From NCBI GenBank assembly GCA_019245575.1, contig JAFARE010000021.1, positions 1 to 54,740 of the forward strand: DNA of 54,740 bases. The letters run 5' to 3'. Positions within the stretch are counted from its first letter, which is position 1, and each line of letters starts with the position of its first letter. Below the pieces are notes generated by a model. That model made no database searches and was not told the origin of the DNA. It saw nothing but the letters and a program-made list of their open reading frames with translations. The position numbers and the translations under genes are program-made. Shown piece after piece: positions 17,905 through 26,770 of this stretch. The DNA comes from Candidatus Dormiibacterota bacterium (GTDB taxonomy: Bacteria > Chloroflexota > Dormibacteria > Aeolococcales > Aeolococcaceae).

Positions 17905-18934
17905 GGATCGCAACCTCGGCGAAGTCCTCGAGCGCGGGCGCCGGCAGGTCGCAGGAGTCGAGCATGGCCACCGCGTCGCGGGCCAGGACCAGGGGCACGC
18001 CCGCCGTCAGCGCGGGGCCGCCGAGGTCCTCCAGCAGCGCGCGTAGGCGGAACTCGCCGCCGGGCTCCTTGTCGCTGAAGAGCCGGCGCAGCTCGCGCCT
18101 CCGCGGCGGAGAGGCGACCTCATAGGCGGCCACAACCGGGTACGTCAGCTTGCGCCGGGCCAGGTCGCCGGTGCGTCCCTTGCCGGTGACCTCAGGGTCG
18201 CCCCAGGTGCCGAGCCAGTCGTCGCGGATCTGGAAGGCGAGGCCGAGCAGGCGCCCCGCTGAGTCGAAGTTACGCACGATGTCCTCGCCTGCGCCCGCGA
18301 GGATGGCGCCCGCCGCCAGGCTGGCGCCGAGCAGGGCCCCCGTCTTGGCGGTGGCCAGCTTCAGGTACGTGGCCTGGGATGCGCCCGGCGAGCCCTCGAG
18401 GGCGATGTCCATGCACTGGCCCTCGACCACGTCGACGACAGCGGCGCTCAGCGCGTGGGCCGCGCGCATGCGCCGTTCGGCGCCGGGCCCCGGTGCGAGG
18501 AGGTTGCGCAGCGCCATCGCCAGCATCCCGTCGCCGGCGTTGATGCCCTGGGCCGAGCCCCAGATCGACCAGACGGTGGGCCGGTGGCGGCGCTGCTCGT
18601 CGCCGTCCTGGATGTCGTCGTGGATGAGCGTGAAGTTGTGGATGAGCTCCACCGCGATCGCCGCCGGCAGGGCGCACGAGGGCGGCTCGCCCAGGGCTTC
18701 GCAGGCCCACAGGCAGAGCGCGGGACGAACCCGCTTGCCCGAGTCGGCGAGGGCGGGCTCCCCGTCAGGCGTGACCCAACCCATGTGGTAGGCGGTCATC
18801 CGGCCCAGGTGCGACCGCGAGGGAAGCGCCGAGCGCCGAATCGCCGACTCTATGAGGGTCGTGTGACGGGTGAGCAGGGCAGGCCGCTGCTCCTGGTCAG
18901 CCGCCGGGTCGAGGTCGAGGATCCGTTCCGCCAC
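17882..18934 (-). CDS. Polyprenyl synthetase (short-chain prenyl diphosphate synthase)
   Basis: 350 aa starting at GTG 18934, behind GGGAGG. First Asp-rich motif DDIQD at 106-110 (ELIHNFTLIHDDIQDGDE), second at 238-239 in QIRDDWLGTWGD, plus GKRVRPAL for IPP binding. It condenses IPP with allylic diphosphates. The first motif has no two-residue insertion and a Phe five positions before it, a pattern seen in archaeal-type GGPP synthases, yet the operon needs FPP for squalene. Product length therefore cannot be decided from sequence. It is the first gene of the hopanoid operon. Confidence 0.92.
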   Translation of the reverse strand: MAERILDLDPAADQEQRPALLTRHTTLIESAIRRSALPSRSHLGRMTAYHMGWVTPDGEPALADSGKRVRPALCLWACEALGEPPSCALPAAIAVELIHNFTLIHDDIQDGDEQRRHRPTVWSIWGSAQGINAGDGMLAMALRNLLAPGPGAERRMRAAHALSAAVVDVVEGQCMDIALEGSPGASQATYLKLATAKTGALLGASLAAGAILAGAGEDIVRNFDSAGRLLGLAFQIRDDWLGTWGDPEVTGKGRTGDLARRKLTYPVVAAYEVASPPRRRELRRLFSDKEPGGEFRLRALLEDLGGPALTAGVPLVLARDAVAMLDSCDLPAPALEDFAEVAIHVAERDR

Positions 18935-18939
18935 AGGCC

Positions 18940-18992
18940 TCCCCGATGGTTATTCCGCAGCAATAGTTATCGCATGGTAACCAAGACTTCCG
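18940..18992 (-). promoter_or_regulatory. AT-rich probable promoter/operator region of the hopanoid operon
   Basis: The 87 bases before the prenyl synthase contain the only AT-rich island nearby. On the plus strand GGTTA (18948-18952) and TAACC (18978-18982) form an inverted pair, and GGTAACC (18976-18982) is itself palindromic. On the coding strand TTGGTT at 18984-18979 could be a -35 element, but no convincing -10 stands at the right distance. I therefore call only a regulatory region. Confidence 0.35.
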
Positions 18993-19021
18993 GTGGGCGG
19001 TCAAGGCCTCAGCCGATCGGC

Positions 19022-19870
19022 TCAGCGCGGGAGTGCGGCGGGGTGGGTTCGCAGGTACTGGGGCAGCGTGAGCGGCAGGTGGCCCGCGATGCGCGTCACC
19101 GTGTCGCTCACGACACTCATCTCGCCGCTCGCGATGGCGGCATACGACGTCACCCAGCCCTCGATCTCCCAGTCCGGCGCGCCGCTGGAGCGGCGCGACG
19201 TGCGCGCCTCCTCGAGCGTCTCCGCCTGATACCGGATGTCCCGCCGGGCGAAGTGGGCCAGGGTCAGCGCCATCTCGCGCATCGTGAACGCCTCACAGCC
19301 GGTGACGTCGTAGGTGCGCCCCGCGTGCGCGGATGAGGTGAGGACCTCCGCGGCGACATCGGCCACGTCGTCTCGCGCGACGGCGGCGACGCGGCCGTCG
19401 CCCGCCGGCCCGCGCACGACGCCGTCGGCGCCCACGAGCTGCGGCATGAAGTCGAGGTACAAGCTGTCGCGCAGAAACGTGAAGCCCAGGCCGCTGCCGC
19501 GGATGTGCTCCTCGGTGGCCCAGTGGTCGCGCGCGAACGTGAAGGTCGCCGCAGGCGCCGCAGAGAGGAATGACAGGTACACGACGCGCTGCACGCCGCA
19601 TGCGACGGCGGCGTCGACCGCGCTCACGTGGTGCGCCAGGCGGTCCGGCGCCTCGCGCGCGGAGACGAGGAACAGCGTGGTCACCCCGCGGAGGGCCCGG
19701 CGCAGGCCCTCGGAGTCGGCGTACGACCCGACCACGGCAACGCGCGCGCCGGGGAGTCGCGGTGCTCGGCGGGCATTGCGGCACAGCAGCACCATCGCCT
19801 CATTGCGGTTGGCCAGCCGCGCCGCCACCCGGCCTCCCACACCGCCCGTCGCGCCCGTCACCCCGATCAC
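19022..19870 (-). CDS. NmrA-like NAD(P)-binding protein (SDR atypical family)
   Basis: 282 aa from GTG 19870. The N terminus VIGVTGATGGVGGRVAARL carries the NmrA/SDR dinucleotide motif. It continues with LFLVSARE, RVVYLSFLSAAP and a FTFLRDSLYLDF helix typical of NmrA/QOR2-type proteins, and ends in a divergent substrate region. Such proteins bind NAD(P)(H) and act as quinone or flavin reductases or as redox sensors. Specific function unknown. It lies upstream of the hopanoid operon on the same strand but an 87-base gap with a possible promoter separates them. The start lacks a ribosome site and could be leaderless. Confidence 0.82.
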   Translation of the reverse strand: MIGVTGATGGVGGRVAARLANRNEAMVLLCRNARRAPRLPGARVAVVGSYADSEGLRRALRGVTTLFLVSAREAPDRLAHHVSAVDAAVACGVQRVVYLSFLSAAPAATFTFARDHWATEEHIRGSGLGFTFLRDSLYLDFMPQLVGADGVVRGPAGDGRVAAVARDDVADVAAEVLTSSAHAGRTYDVTGCEAFTMREMALTLAHFARRDIRYQAETLEEARTSRRSSGAPDWEIEGWVTSYAAIASGEMSVVSDTVTRIAGHLPLTLPQYLRTHPAALPR

Positions 19871-20012
19871 GCGCTGACTCTGAGCCACGTTGTCACAACG
19901 CCGCCACGGCACTTGAAGATTCGATGACAGGCGACGCGACGCGTGCCTGACGCGGTGACGGAGATGTTGTGCGATGTGAAAGGGCACCGCCCCCACCGGA
20001 TAGTCGGGTGCC

Positions 20013-22655
20013 GTGGGAGGCGTTGCGACAGCAGGCGCGCCGATGCCCGCGGCATCGCAACGGAGCTCGCGCACACGCGGGATCCCGCTGCGCCCGGCCG
20101 ACCGCGACCAGGAGCTGCGCGGCGTCTTCGCGCTCTTCAGCCTGCTCAACGCGGCACTGCTCTGGGGCCTGCTGGCACGCGCCCTGGCGGACGGACAGCG
20201 CTTCGCGATCCCGGCGGCCGCGGCCCTTGTGCTCATCGCGTCCAAGTGGGTCGAGGAGTACCGGGGCCGCGCCTTCCATTTCGGGTGGGACTTCCTCGAG
20301 GCGCTGGTGCTGCTCGCCGTGGCCACGATCGCGGGCAGCGCGCTGAGCACGCTGATGCTGCTCTACATGCGCGTGGCCTTCGGCACGCTGCATGCGCGCC
20401 CGCGCCGCGCTGCGCTCCTCACGGCGGCATACGCGGCGTCGTACGCCGGCGCGGTCATCCTCACGACGCCGCGGTGGGGGCTGTCGACGCAGAGCGTCAT
20501 CTACGCCCTGCTCGGCTCCGGCTTCGTTGCGGCCCCGCCCATCATGCAGCTGCTCTCGCGCACGCTCGCCCACCTCGAGGATGCATCCCGGCGCGACCGG
20601 GCGCTGCGTGACGCCATGCTGTCGCTCAGCTCTGCGCTCACGGTCGACGATGTCTGTCGCGGCGCTGAGCCCGCGCTGCGCCGCCTGCTGAGCGACGCCT
20701 CGGTGCGTGTGCGCATCGTCGGCGCCGAACGCGCCGCGACGCTGACGCAGGCGCAGCGCGAGCGCGTGCACCGCGGCGGCCTCCAGGCGCGCGATGCGGA
20801 CGCCGCGACCCTGTGGGGTGCGGACGACCCGGCCCCGCCGAGCGTGTTCGCCGTGGCGATGAGCACCATCGGGCTCGTCGTGCTCGCGGCAGACACCCTC
20901 AGCGAAGCGGATCGCGTGGTGGTGCTCGCGTTCATGGAGCACCTCTCGATCCACGTCGAGGCGGCGACGCTGCGCGAAATCGGCGAGCGCCGGCGCGTGG
21001 AGGCGGTCGTGCGCCAGAGTGAGGACCACTTCCGCCAGCTGTTCGAGCGCAACCCGCAGCCGATGTGGCTGTACGACGCCGAGAGCTTCCGCATCCTCGC
21101 CGTCAATGAGGCGGCGATGGCGCTCTACGGCTACACGCGCGCCGAGTTCCTCGAGATGACGGCCGACGCGCTCGCGGTCGAGGAGACCGGCGGCAGCCAG
21201 CACCAGCTCAAGGACGGCCGCGTGATCGACGTCGAGACGGACACCGGCAGCGTGGTGTATCAGGGGCGCGACGCGGTGCTGCTGCTGGCCCGCGACGTGA
21301 CCGAGCAGCGCGTGCTGCAGAAGCGGCTGGAGCACAACGCGCTGCACGATCCGCTGACCGGCCTGCCCAACCAGCTGCTGCTGCGCAACCGGCTGCGGCG
21401 CGCATTGGCCAAACCGGCACGGCGCACCCACGATCGCCAGGTGGCGATGATCGTGTTCGACCTCGACGGGTTCAAGACGGTCAACGACACACTTGGCCAC
21501 AACCTCGGCGACCGCGTCATCTCGGTCGTGGCGGCGCGTCTCAGCCGCAGCATCAAGTCCACCGACACGGCCGCGCGCCTCGGCGGTGACGAGTTCGCGG
21601 TGCTGCTCGATGCCACCGGCGGTTCCACCGATGCCCTGGCGGCGGCCGGCCGGCTGGTGGACGAGATCCGCCGTCCAATCACGATCCAGGGCCAGACCGT
21701 GGTGATCACCGCCAGCGCGGGCGTGGCGATGGCGCAGGACGACGACCGCAAACCCGAGGAGCTGCTCGGCGACGCCGACATCGCCATGTCGATGGCGAAA
21801 GGGCGCGGCTCGGGCACGTGCGTGCTGTTCGACTCCGCGTTCCGCACGGCGCTGCTCGAGCGCATGCACCTGCAACGCGAGCTGCGCGCAGCGCTCAGCG
21901 GCGAGCAGCTGAGCGTCGTCTACCAGCCACAGGTGGACCTGGGCAGCGGGCGCGTCGTCGCGGTGGAAGCGCTGGTGCGCTGGCACCACCCGGTGCGGGG
22001 GCCGGTGCCCCCGGACGTCTTCATCCCGGTCGCGGAAGAGAGCGGCCTCGTGTCGACCATCGACACGTGGGTGCTTCGCACCGCGTGCAGGACGCTGCGT
22101 TCATGGTTCGACGAAGGGCTGCCGCCGATGCGCGTGGCGGTCAACCTCTCGGGTCGCGACCTGGAGCGCGAGGACCTGGCCGAATCGGTGCGCGCGGCGC
22201 TGGAGGAGAGCCACCTCGACCCGTGGCGCCTCGAGCTGGAGCTGACCGAGTCTGTGGCCGTGAGCCAGACCGATGCGGCGATCACGCGCCTGGCCGAGCT
22301 GCGAGCGATGGGCGTGCGCATCGCCATCGACGACTTCGGCACCGGCTTCTCCATGTTCGGCCGCCTGCGCGACCTGCCCATCGACCGGCTGAAGATCGAC
22401 CGGTCGCTCGTCACCGACCTCGAGCGTGACGACGACACTCGCACCATCGTCGCCTCCACAGTGGCCATGGGCCACGCGCTCGGGCTCGACCTCGTGGCTG
22501 AGGGCGTGGAGACGGTCGAGGCGGCCGACGCGCTGCGTGACATGGACTGCGACGGCGCCCAGGGCTATCTCTTCTCGCGTCCCCAGCCCGCTGATGCCAT
22601 CCTGCCCTGGCTTCGCGCGCGCGCCGCCGCGGCGGCTCCAGCAGTTTCGGCCTGA
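20013..22655 (+). CDS. Membrane-linked PAS-GGDEF-EAL cyclic-di-GMP enzyme
   Basis: 880 aa (GTG 20013; ATG 20043 is an alternative). Four or five hydrophobic segments (about 38-185) form an N-terminal sensor. A weak GAF-like region, a PAS domain (about 340-430, FRQLFERNPQPMWLYD) and then GGDEF and EAL domains follow. The cyclase motif LGGDEF is intact; the inhibitory site reads KSTD instead of RxxD. EAL residues are all present: VEALVRW, VNLSGRDL, ELTES, IDDFGTGFS, LKIDRS, VAEGVET, QGYLFSRP. It could both make and degrade c-di-GMP, with the balance set by the sensor. Stands alone, divergent from the NmrA gene and convergent with the DUF1416 gene. Confidence 0.92.
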   Translation: MGGVATAGAPMPAASQRSSRTRGIPLRPADRDQELRGVFALFSLLNAALLWGLLARALADGQRFAIPAAAALVLIASKWVEEYRGRAFHFGWDFLEALVLLAVATIAGSALSTLMLLYMRVAFGTLHARPRRAALLTAAYAASYAGAVILTTPRWGLSTQSVIYALLGSGFVAAPPIMQLLSRTLAHLEDASRRDRALRDAMLSLSSALTVDDVCRGAEPALRRLLSDASVRVRIVGAERAATLTQAQRERVHRGGLQARDADAATLWGADDPAPPSVFAVAMSTIGLVVLAADTLSEADRVVVLAFMEHLSIHVEAATLREIGERRRVEAVVRQSEDHFRQLFERNPQPMWLYDAESFRILAVNEAAMALYGYTRAEFLEMTADALAVEETGGSQHQLKDGRVIDVETDTGSVVYQGRDAVLLLARDVTEQRVLQKRLEHNALHDPLTGLPNQLLLRNRLRRALAKPARRTHDRQVAMIVFDLDGFKTVNDTLGHNLGDRVISVVAARLSRSIKSTDTAARLGGDEFAVLLDATGGSTDALAAAGRLVDEIRRPITIQGQTVVITASAGVAMAQDDDRKPEELLGDADIAMSMAKGRGSGTCVLFDSAFRTALLERMHLQRELRAALSGEQLSVVYQPQVDLGSGRVVAVEALVRWHHPVRGPVPPDVFIPVAEESGLVSTIDTWVLRTACRTLRSWFDEGLPPMRVAVNLSGRDLEREDLAESVRAALEESHLDPWRLELELTESVAVSQTDAAITRLAELRAMGVRIAIDDFGTGFSMFGRLRDLPIDRLKIDRSLVTDLERDDDTRTIVASTVAMGHALGLDLVAEGVETVEAADALRDMDCDGAQGYLFSRPQPADAILPWLRARAAAAAPAVSA

Positions 22656-22663
22656 GCTGACAG

Positions 22664-22942
22664 TTACCTGCTGGGCGGCGGCTCGCCGCGGGCCCGGGCG
22701 TTCTCACCGACCAGCTGCACGCTCATCGTCTGTCCCTCGGAGAGCGACACGGCCTGCTCCAGCACGTAGCCGCCCGGCAGGAACAGCTTCAGCACCCAGT
22801 CGCCCGGCACGGGGTAGAAGACGAATCGCCCCGTCTCGTCGGTGCGCACCTCCGCGGTGAAGTCACCCGACGGGCCGAGAAGCTGCACGTACGCGCCCTC
22901 CACCGGCTCGCCCGAGCGGACCACGCGCCCGTGCAGCCTCAT
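22664..22942 (-). CDS. DUF1416 protein, SseC-like partner of thiosulfate sulfurtransferase
   Basis: 92 aa; ATG at 22942 overlaps the sulfurtransferase stop as ATGA. The sequence MRLHGRVVRSGEPVEGAYV, then SGDFTAEVRTDETGRFVFY and VPGDWVLKLFLPGG, follows the DUF1416 (SseC) pattern, a small carboxypeptidase-regulatory-like beta sandwich. In mycobacteria SseC genes sit directly beside cysA2/cysA3 sulfurtransferases, the same arrangement as here. The protein is small, without signal peptide, and probably works with the enzyme. Its biochemical role is not established. Confidence 0.82.
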   Translation of the reverse strand: MRLHGRVVRSGEPVEGAYVQLLGPSGDFTAEVRTDETGRFVFYPVPGDWVLKLFLPGGYVLEQAVSLSEGQTMSVQLVGENARARGEPPPSR

Positions 22943-23787
22943 GGCTCCGGTCCGGTGCTGATCGGCACCTCCACCAGTGACCCGTACTCCGTCCACGATC
23001 CGTCGTAGTTCTTGACGTCGCGGATGCCGAGCAGCTCGTGCAGCACGACCCAGGTGTACGCGGACCGCTCGCCGATGCGGCAGTACGCGAGCGCGGGGCC
23101 GCCCTCGGGGACGCCGGCTGTCTCGATGTAGAGCTCGCGCAGCGCCTCCACCGGCTTGAACGTGCCGTCCTCGTTTGCCGCGCGCGACCACGGGACGTTC
23201 ACCGCGCCCGGGATGTGGCCCTTGCGCTGCGCCATCTCCTGGGGCAGGTGCGCCGGCGCAGCGAGCACGCCGGCGTACTCCTCGGGTGAGCGCACGTCGA
23301 CCATCGTTACCCTGCCGGTCTGCGCGATCACCTCGTCGCGGCGCGCCCGGATGGCGCTGTCCGGATCCTTGGCGTGGTACGCCACGGGCGTCACGTTGGT
23401 GGTGTCGGTGGTGAGCTCGCGCTCCTCGAGCTCCCACTTCTTGCGTCCGCCGTCCATCAGGCGCACGCGCTCGTGCCCGTAGTACTTCAGGTACCAGTAC
23501 GCGTACGCGGCGAACCAGTTGTTGTTGCCGCCGTACAGAATGACCTCGGAGCTCTCGTCGATGCCGCGCGATCCGAGCAGCTGCTCGAAGCCCTCCTTCT
23601 CGACGACGTCGCGGGACCGCTTGCTCTGCAGCTCGTCGCGCCAGTTCAGCGCGACGGCGCCGCGGATGTGACCCTTCTCGTAGGCTGCAGTGTCCTCGTC
23701 GACCTCGACGATGTGGAGCGATGGATCACCCAGGCGGCCAGCGACCTCCTCGGTCGAGATGAGGATCTCGGGCTTGGCGTAGGGCAT
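22939..23787 (-). CDS. Thiosulfate sulfurtransferase, two-domain rhodanese (CysA2/CysA3-like)
   Basis: 282 aa with two rhodanese domains. The N-terminal one is inactive (LYGGNNNWFAAYAYWYL); the C-terminal one has catalytic Cys236 in AYCRIGERSAYTW, the same loop as mycobacterial CysA2/CysA3. DVRSPEEYAGV and GHIPGAVNVPW are the classic rhodanese signatures. The enzyme transfers sulfane sulfur from thiosulfate to cyanide or thiol acceptors. Start ATG 23787 has GGAGG close by (gcaggaggcatcg). Translation is coupled to the DUF1416 gene. Confidence 0.95.
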   Translation of the reverse strand: MPYAKPEILISTEEVAGRLGDPSLHIVEVDEDTAAYEKGHIRGAVALNWRDELQSKRSRDVVEKEGFEQLLGSRGIDESSEVILYGGNNNWFAAYAYWYLKYYGHERVRLMDGGRKKWELEERELTTDTTNVTPVAYHAKDPDSAIRARRDEVIAQTGRVTMVDVRSPEEYAGVLAAPAHLPQEMAQRKGHIPGAVNVPWSRAANEDGTFKPVEALRELYIETAGVPEGGPALAYCRIGERSAYTWVVLHELLGIRDVKNYDGSWTEYGSLVEVPISTGPEP

Positions 23788-23863
23788 CGATGCCTCCTGC
23801 TGACGGTTGCTGAGGTGCTTGACCGTAGCAGAGGGCCGCCGCGGCGCCGTTCGCGCGCAGGGG

Positions 23864-23899
23864 GCGGTGCGCCGGGCGCAGAGGCGCCCAGCGCACCGC
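23864..23899 (-). terminator. Strong stem-loop after the secreted protein gene
   Basis: Sixteen-base arms at 23864-23879 and 23884-23899 pair with one G-T type mismatch around the tetraloop AGAG (plus strand). The hairpin begins 8 bases after the stop of the gene ending at 23907. No U-run follows, as is common in very GC-rich genomes. It probably ends that transcript before the sulfurtransferase gene. Confidence 0.7.
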
Positions 23900-23906
23900 T
23901 GTCAGC

Positions 23907-25535
23907 TCAGCTGACGCTCACCTCGAGCACCCGCGTGCCCCAGTTGCGCTGGCCGGTCGTGGTCCAGCTGGACTTGGGCGGGATGTACTCCGTGGCCAGC
24001 CAGAACCGGTCGGTCACCGGGTCCCACACCGCCCACGAGTAGTCGCCCCAGCGGGTTGCGTTGACGTCATACGGGCCGGATCCCGCGGCAGCCACGATCG
24101 GCGCGCCGAACTGCGTGCCACCGCTGCCGATCGCCGCATAGGCGGCGCTGGGGAAGCGCGTCGCGCTCGACTCGGTGAAGACCATCGCGCCGCGGCCGGC
24201 CGTGTCCACCTGCAGCGCCGGGTAGATCAGGTAGTTGCCCTGCTTCTCCACGTAGCCCTGCTTGGTGATCGTGGCGCCGCTGATGTGCCCGCCGCTCAGC
24301 GTCGGGTGCACGTCGAACCACGCGCCCCCGTCGCGCTCGGCCGAGTCTCCGGGAATCGTGACCGCGGACGTCAGCTCGCCCCAGACGTCGCCGTTGACGA
24401 ACTGGGTCTGCTGCATCCGGTCGTCGCCCGCGTTGAGCAAGGACGTGCTGCCCTTCTGCGGCGCGCCGACGGGCAGCCCATAGGGCTCGGATGTGATCAC
24501 CATCGCCGAGAGCACCGGCGTGTCACCCGTGGCCACGTCCTCGTTGTCCGTCATCGCCCAGACGCCGATGCGGTTGTCGAACGTGCCGTTGGGATCGAAG
24601 GAGTTGAGGAAGTACTCGGCCGCGGGTGTGCCCGTGCTCAGCGCGGGATTGATCGACAGCACCAGCTGCCCGCCCAGGCTGAGGTGTGCGAAATGCGCGA
24701 AGTGCACGGGTTTGCCGGCGATCAGGTCGGACTTGGAGAACGCGTACAGGTCGCCGCCGTTGAACTGCGGTCCGAGAATGGAGAACTCGTCGGAGCTCAC
24801 GTACAGGTTGTGCTGGTCGATGCCGAGGCGCGGCTGGTCGCCGAAGCACGGGCAACCGTTGCCGCCGGTGTCGGTGGTGTCGATGCGGTACTCGGTCCAG
24901 AGGTTGGTGGGATCACCGGTGGTGTTCACCGCGATGTCCAGGTGCGACGACTGGTTGTCGCTGGCGATGAAGAGGATCGTCGCGAACCATGTGTTGGTGG
25001 TGGGGTCGTAATGGCAGCGCGGATCGCTCGTGAACTCCTGGCCGCCCTCATTGAAGAGGTCGTTGACGTTGAACGGGCCCTCGATCTTGGTCCCGTTCGA
25101 GTGCCAGAAGCTGTATGCGGAGTTGACCGCTTCGAGCACGAAGCCGTTGCCCTCGCAGAGCCCCTGGTCGGGGGGCTCGAACTTCAGGTTGTAGTTGGTC
25201 TGCTGGCTGTCGAGGCTGCTCACGCCGTTGAAGTTCTTGACCAGCGAGGACGTGACGGACGCTGTGCTGCTCGAAGCAGTCGGTGCGGCACTGTTCGCCG
25301 ACGCCGCGCCGTGCAGGCCGCGCGCGCCCCGCGCGTGCGTCGTGGGAGCCGACCTGGAAGCAGTGCTCGGCGACGCCGTGCGCGCAACCGGCGAGGCAAC
25401 GCCCTGGTCGTGCGCGCTGAAGTACGTCACCGAGGATCCACCGGCCGCGCTGCCACCGCCCGGAACCATCGCGGCCAGAGCGGCCGCCACCGTGGCGATG
25501 GCGACGGCAAGACAACGAACTTTTGCCTTTCTCAC
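23907..25535 (-). CDS. Large secreted protein, probable beta-propeller-like extracellular protein
   Basis: About 542 aa. I choose GTG 25535 because AGGAG stands 7 bases before it, whereas ATG 25553 has no spaced ribosome site. An N-terminal signal peptide (VRCLAVAIATVAAALAAMV) is followed by a Ser/Thr/Ala-rich linker to about residue 100. The mature part has repeated Asp/Asn/Gly-rich strands (SDPRCHYDPTTNTWFATIL, WGDYSWAVWDPVTDRFW, GDQPRLGIDQHNLYVSSDE) suggestive of a beta-propeller, and a few Cys that may pair. I do not recognise an enzyme. Such proteins occur as secreted hypothetical proteins in Chloroflexota, Acidobacteria and Actinomycetota. It is monocistronic, between the kinase gene and a strong hairpin. 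Confidence 0.8.
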   Translation of the reverse strand: MRKAKVRCLAVAIATVAAALAAMVPGGGSAAGGSSVTYFSAHDQGVASPVARTASPSTASRSAPTTHARGARGLHGAASANSAAPTASSSTASVTSSLVKNFNGVSSLDSQQTNYNLKFEPPDQGLCEGNGFVLEAVNSAYSFWHSNGTKIEGPFNVNDLFNEGGQEFTSDPRCHYDPTTNTWFATILFIASDNQSSHLDIAVNTTGDPTNLWTEYRIDTTDTGGNGCPCFGDQPRLGIDQHNLYVSSDEFSILGPQFNGGDLYAFSKSDLIAGKPVHFAHFAHLSLGGQLVLSINPALSTGTPAAEYFLNSFDPNGTFDNRIGVWAMTDNEDVATGDTPVLSAMVITSEPYGLPVGAPQKGSTSLLNAGDDRMQQTQFVNGDVWGELTSAVTIPGDSAERDGGAWFDVHPTLSGGHISGATITKQGYVEKQGNYLIYPALQVDTAGRGAMVFTESSATRFPSAAYAAIGSGGTQFGAPIVAAAGSGPYDVNATRWGDYSWAVWDPVTDRFWLATEYIPPKSSWTTTGQRNWGTRVLEVSVS

Positions 25536-25651
25536 AGGCACGCTCCTCTTCATCCGCCCCGCTTGCTGCCCGGCGCCGGCCCGTCGGCCGTCCGGGATGG
25601 CGGCATCTTAGGCGCGCCGTTCCGCAAACCGCAACAAACGGATCACTTCGA

Positions 25652-26770
25652 TCAGTCGGCGGGCAGCACCACGTGGATTGCGGTGCCCCGGCCCGGCTCG
25701 CTCTCCGCCGTCACGCGGCCGCCGTGGGCCTCCACCACGTCGCGCACGATCGCCAGGCCGAGCCCCGACCCCTGCGACGTGGCGCCCTTGACGAACCGAT
25801 CGAAGATGCGCGGCAGCAGCTCCGGCGCGACACCCGATCCGGTGTCGGCGACGGTCAGCACCATCTCACCCGCTTTCGGGTGCGCCTCCACGCGAAGCGC
25901 GCCGCCGCGCGGGGTGTGCGCCAGCGCGTTGCGGATCAGGTTGCTGATCACGCCGCGGATGCGCGCGGGGTCGGCGGTGATGGCGCCGGCATTCGCCTCC
26001 ACGTGCGCTGACAGCGACACGCCTGCGTCTCGCGCCTCAGCGCTGAACGCGTCGACGGTTTCATTGACCAGCACCGCGACGTCGACCGGCTCGAGCTGCA
26101 GCCGGAGCGCGCCGGCCTCCGCAAGAGTCAGCGTGCGCAGGTCGTCGATGAGCAGCTCCATGTTGTGCGTTGCATTCACGATCGGCGCGAGGTGCTCCGG
26201 GTCGGCCGGGTACACGCCGTCCGCGATCGCCTCGGCATGGCTGCGGATGACGGTGAGCGGCGTGCGCAGCTCGTGGGTCACGTCGGCCAGCACCGAGCGG
26301 CGCCGCGTGTCCTCCGCCTCCAGCCGGCTGCTCATCTCGTTGAACGCGCGCGCCAGCGAGCGCATCTCCGCCGGCCCGCGCACCGGCACGCGCGCCGAGT
26401 AGTCGCCGGATTCCACGCGGCGCGCTGCGTCGACCAGCCTGCGGCCCGGCGCCGCCATGCGGCGCACGGCGACGATCGCGAGGGCGATCGCCAGCCCGGC
26501 CAGCAGCACGGCGAATGCCGCGACGCCAAGGCTGAACGGCGCCGAGTTGACTGCGCCGGTCGCGCTGAGCACGAGCCAGACGAGCGCGGTCGCGCCACCG
26601 ATGAGCACGACCAGCAGCAGCCCGACGGCGCAGCCGATGCGCCGCGCGAAGACGCGTCCGTAGCGCCGCCATTCCTCGCGGCTGCGCGCAGGCCATTCGG
26701 CACCCTCGGGCCACCACGGCGGCCGGCGGCCCCTCTCGCCCCATGGCCGGCCATGGGGCTGCGGACTCAC
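25652..26770 (-). CDS. HAMP-containing sensor histidine kinase
   Basis: 372 aa, GTG 26770 overlapping the response regulator stop as GTGA. N-terminal Pro/Trp/Arg-rich stretch, two transmembrane helices (about 43-70 and 78-102) with almost no extracytoplasmic loop, a HAMP linker, HisKA with His166 in DVTHELRTPLTVIRS, and HATPase motifs NLIRNALAHTP, ADTGSGV and GSGLGLAIV. The short loop implies intramembrane sensing or sensing through a partner, possibly the small membrane protein encoded upstream. Partner of the regulator at 26767-27465. Confidence 0.94.
   Translation of the reverse strand: MSPQPHGRPWGERGRRPPWWPEGAEWPARSREEWRRYGRVFARRIGCAVGLLLVVLIGGATALVWLVLSATGAVNSAPFSLGVAAFAVLLAGLAIALAIVAVRRMAAPGRRLVDAARRVESGDYSARVPVRGPAEMRSLARAFNEMSSRLEAEDTRRRSVLADVTHELRTPLTVIRSHAEAIADGVYPADPEHLAPIVNATHNMELLIDDLRTLTLAEAGALRLQLEPVDVAVLVNETVDAFSAEARDAGVSLSAHVEANAGAITADPARIRGVISNLIRNALAHTPRGGALRVEAHPKAGEMVLTVADTGSGVAPELLPRIFDRFVKGATSQGSGLGLAIVRDVVEAHGGRVTAESEPGRGTAIHVVLPAD

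Noticed and set aside
19011..19022. Palindrome AGCCGATCGGCT as an operator before the hopanoid operon
   Set aside because: It overlaps the stop of the NmrA-like gene and is a short GC-rich palindrome likely by chance.
24285..26402. Long plus-strand open frame opposite the secreted protein and kinase genes
   Set aside because: Its translation is Arg/Ala/His/Val-rich without any domain, while the opposite strand encodes clear domains with ribosome sites. It results from high GC at third positions.
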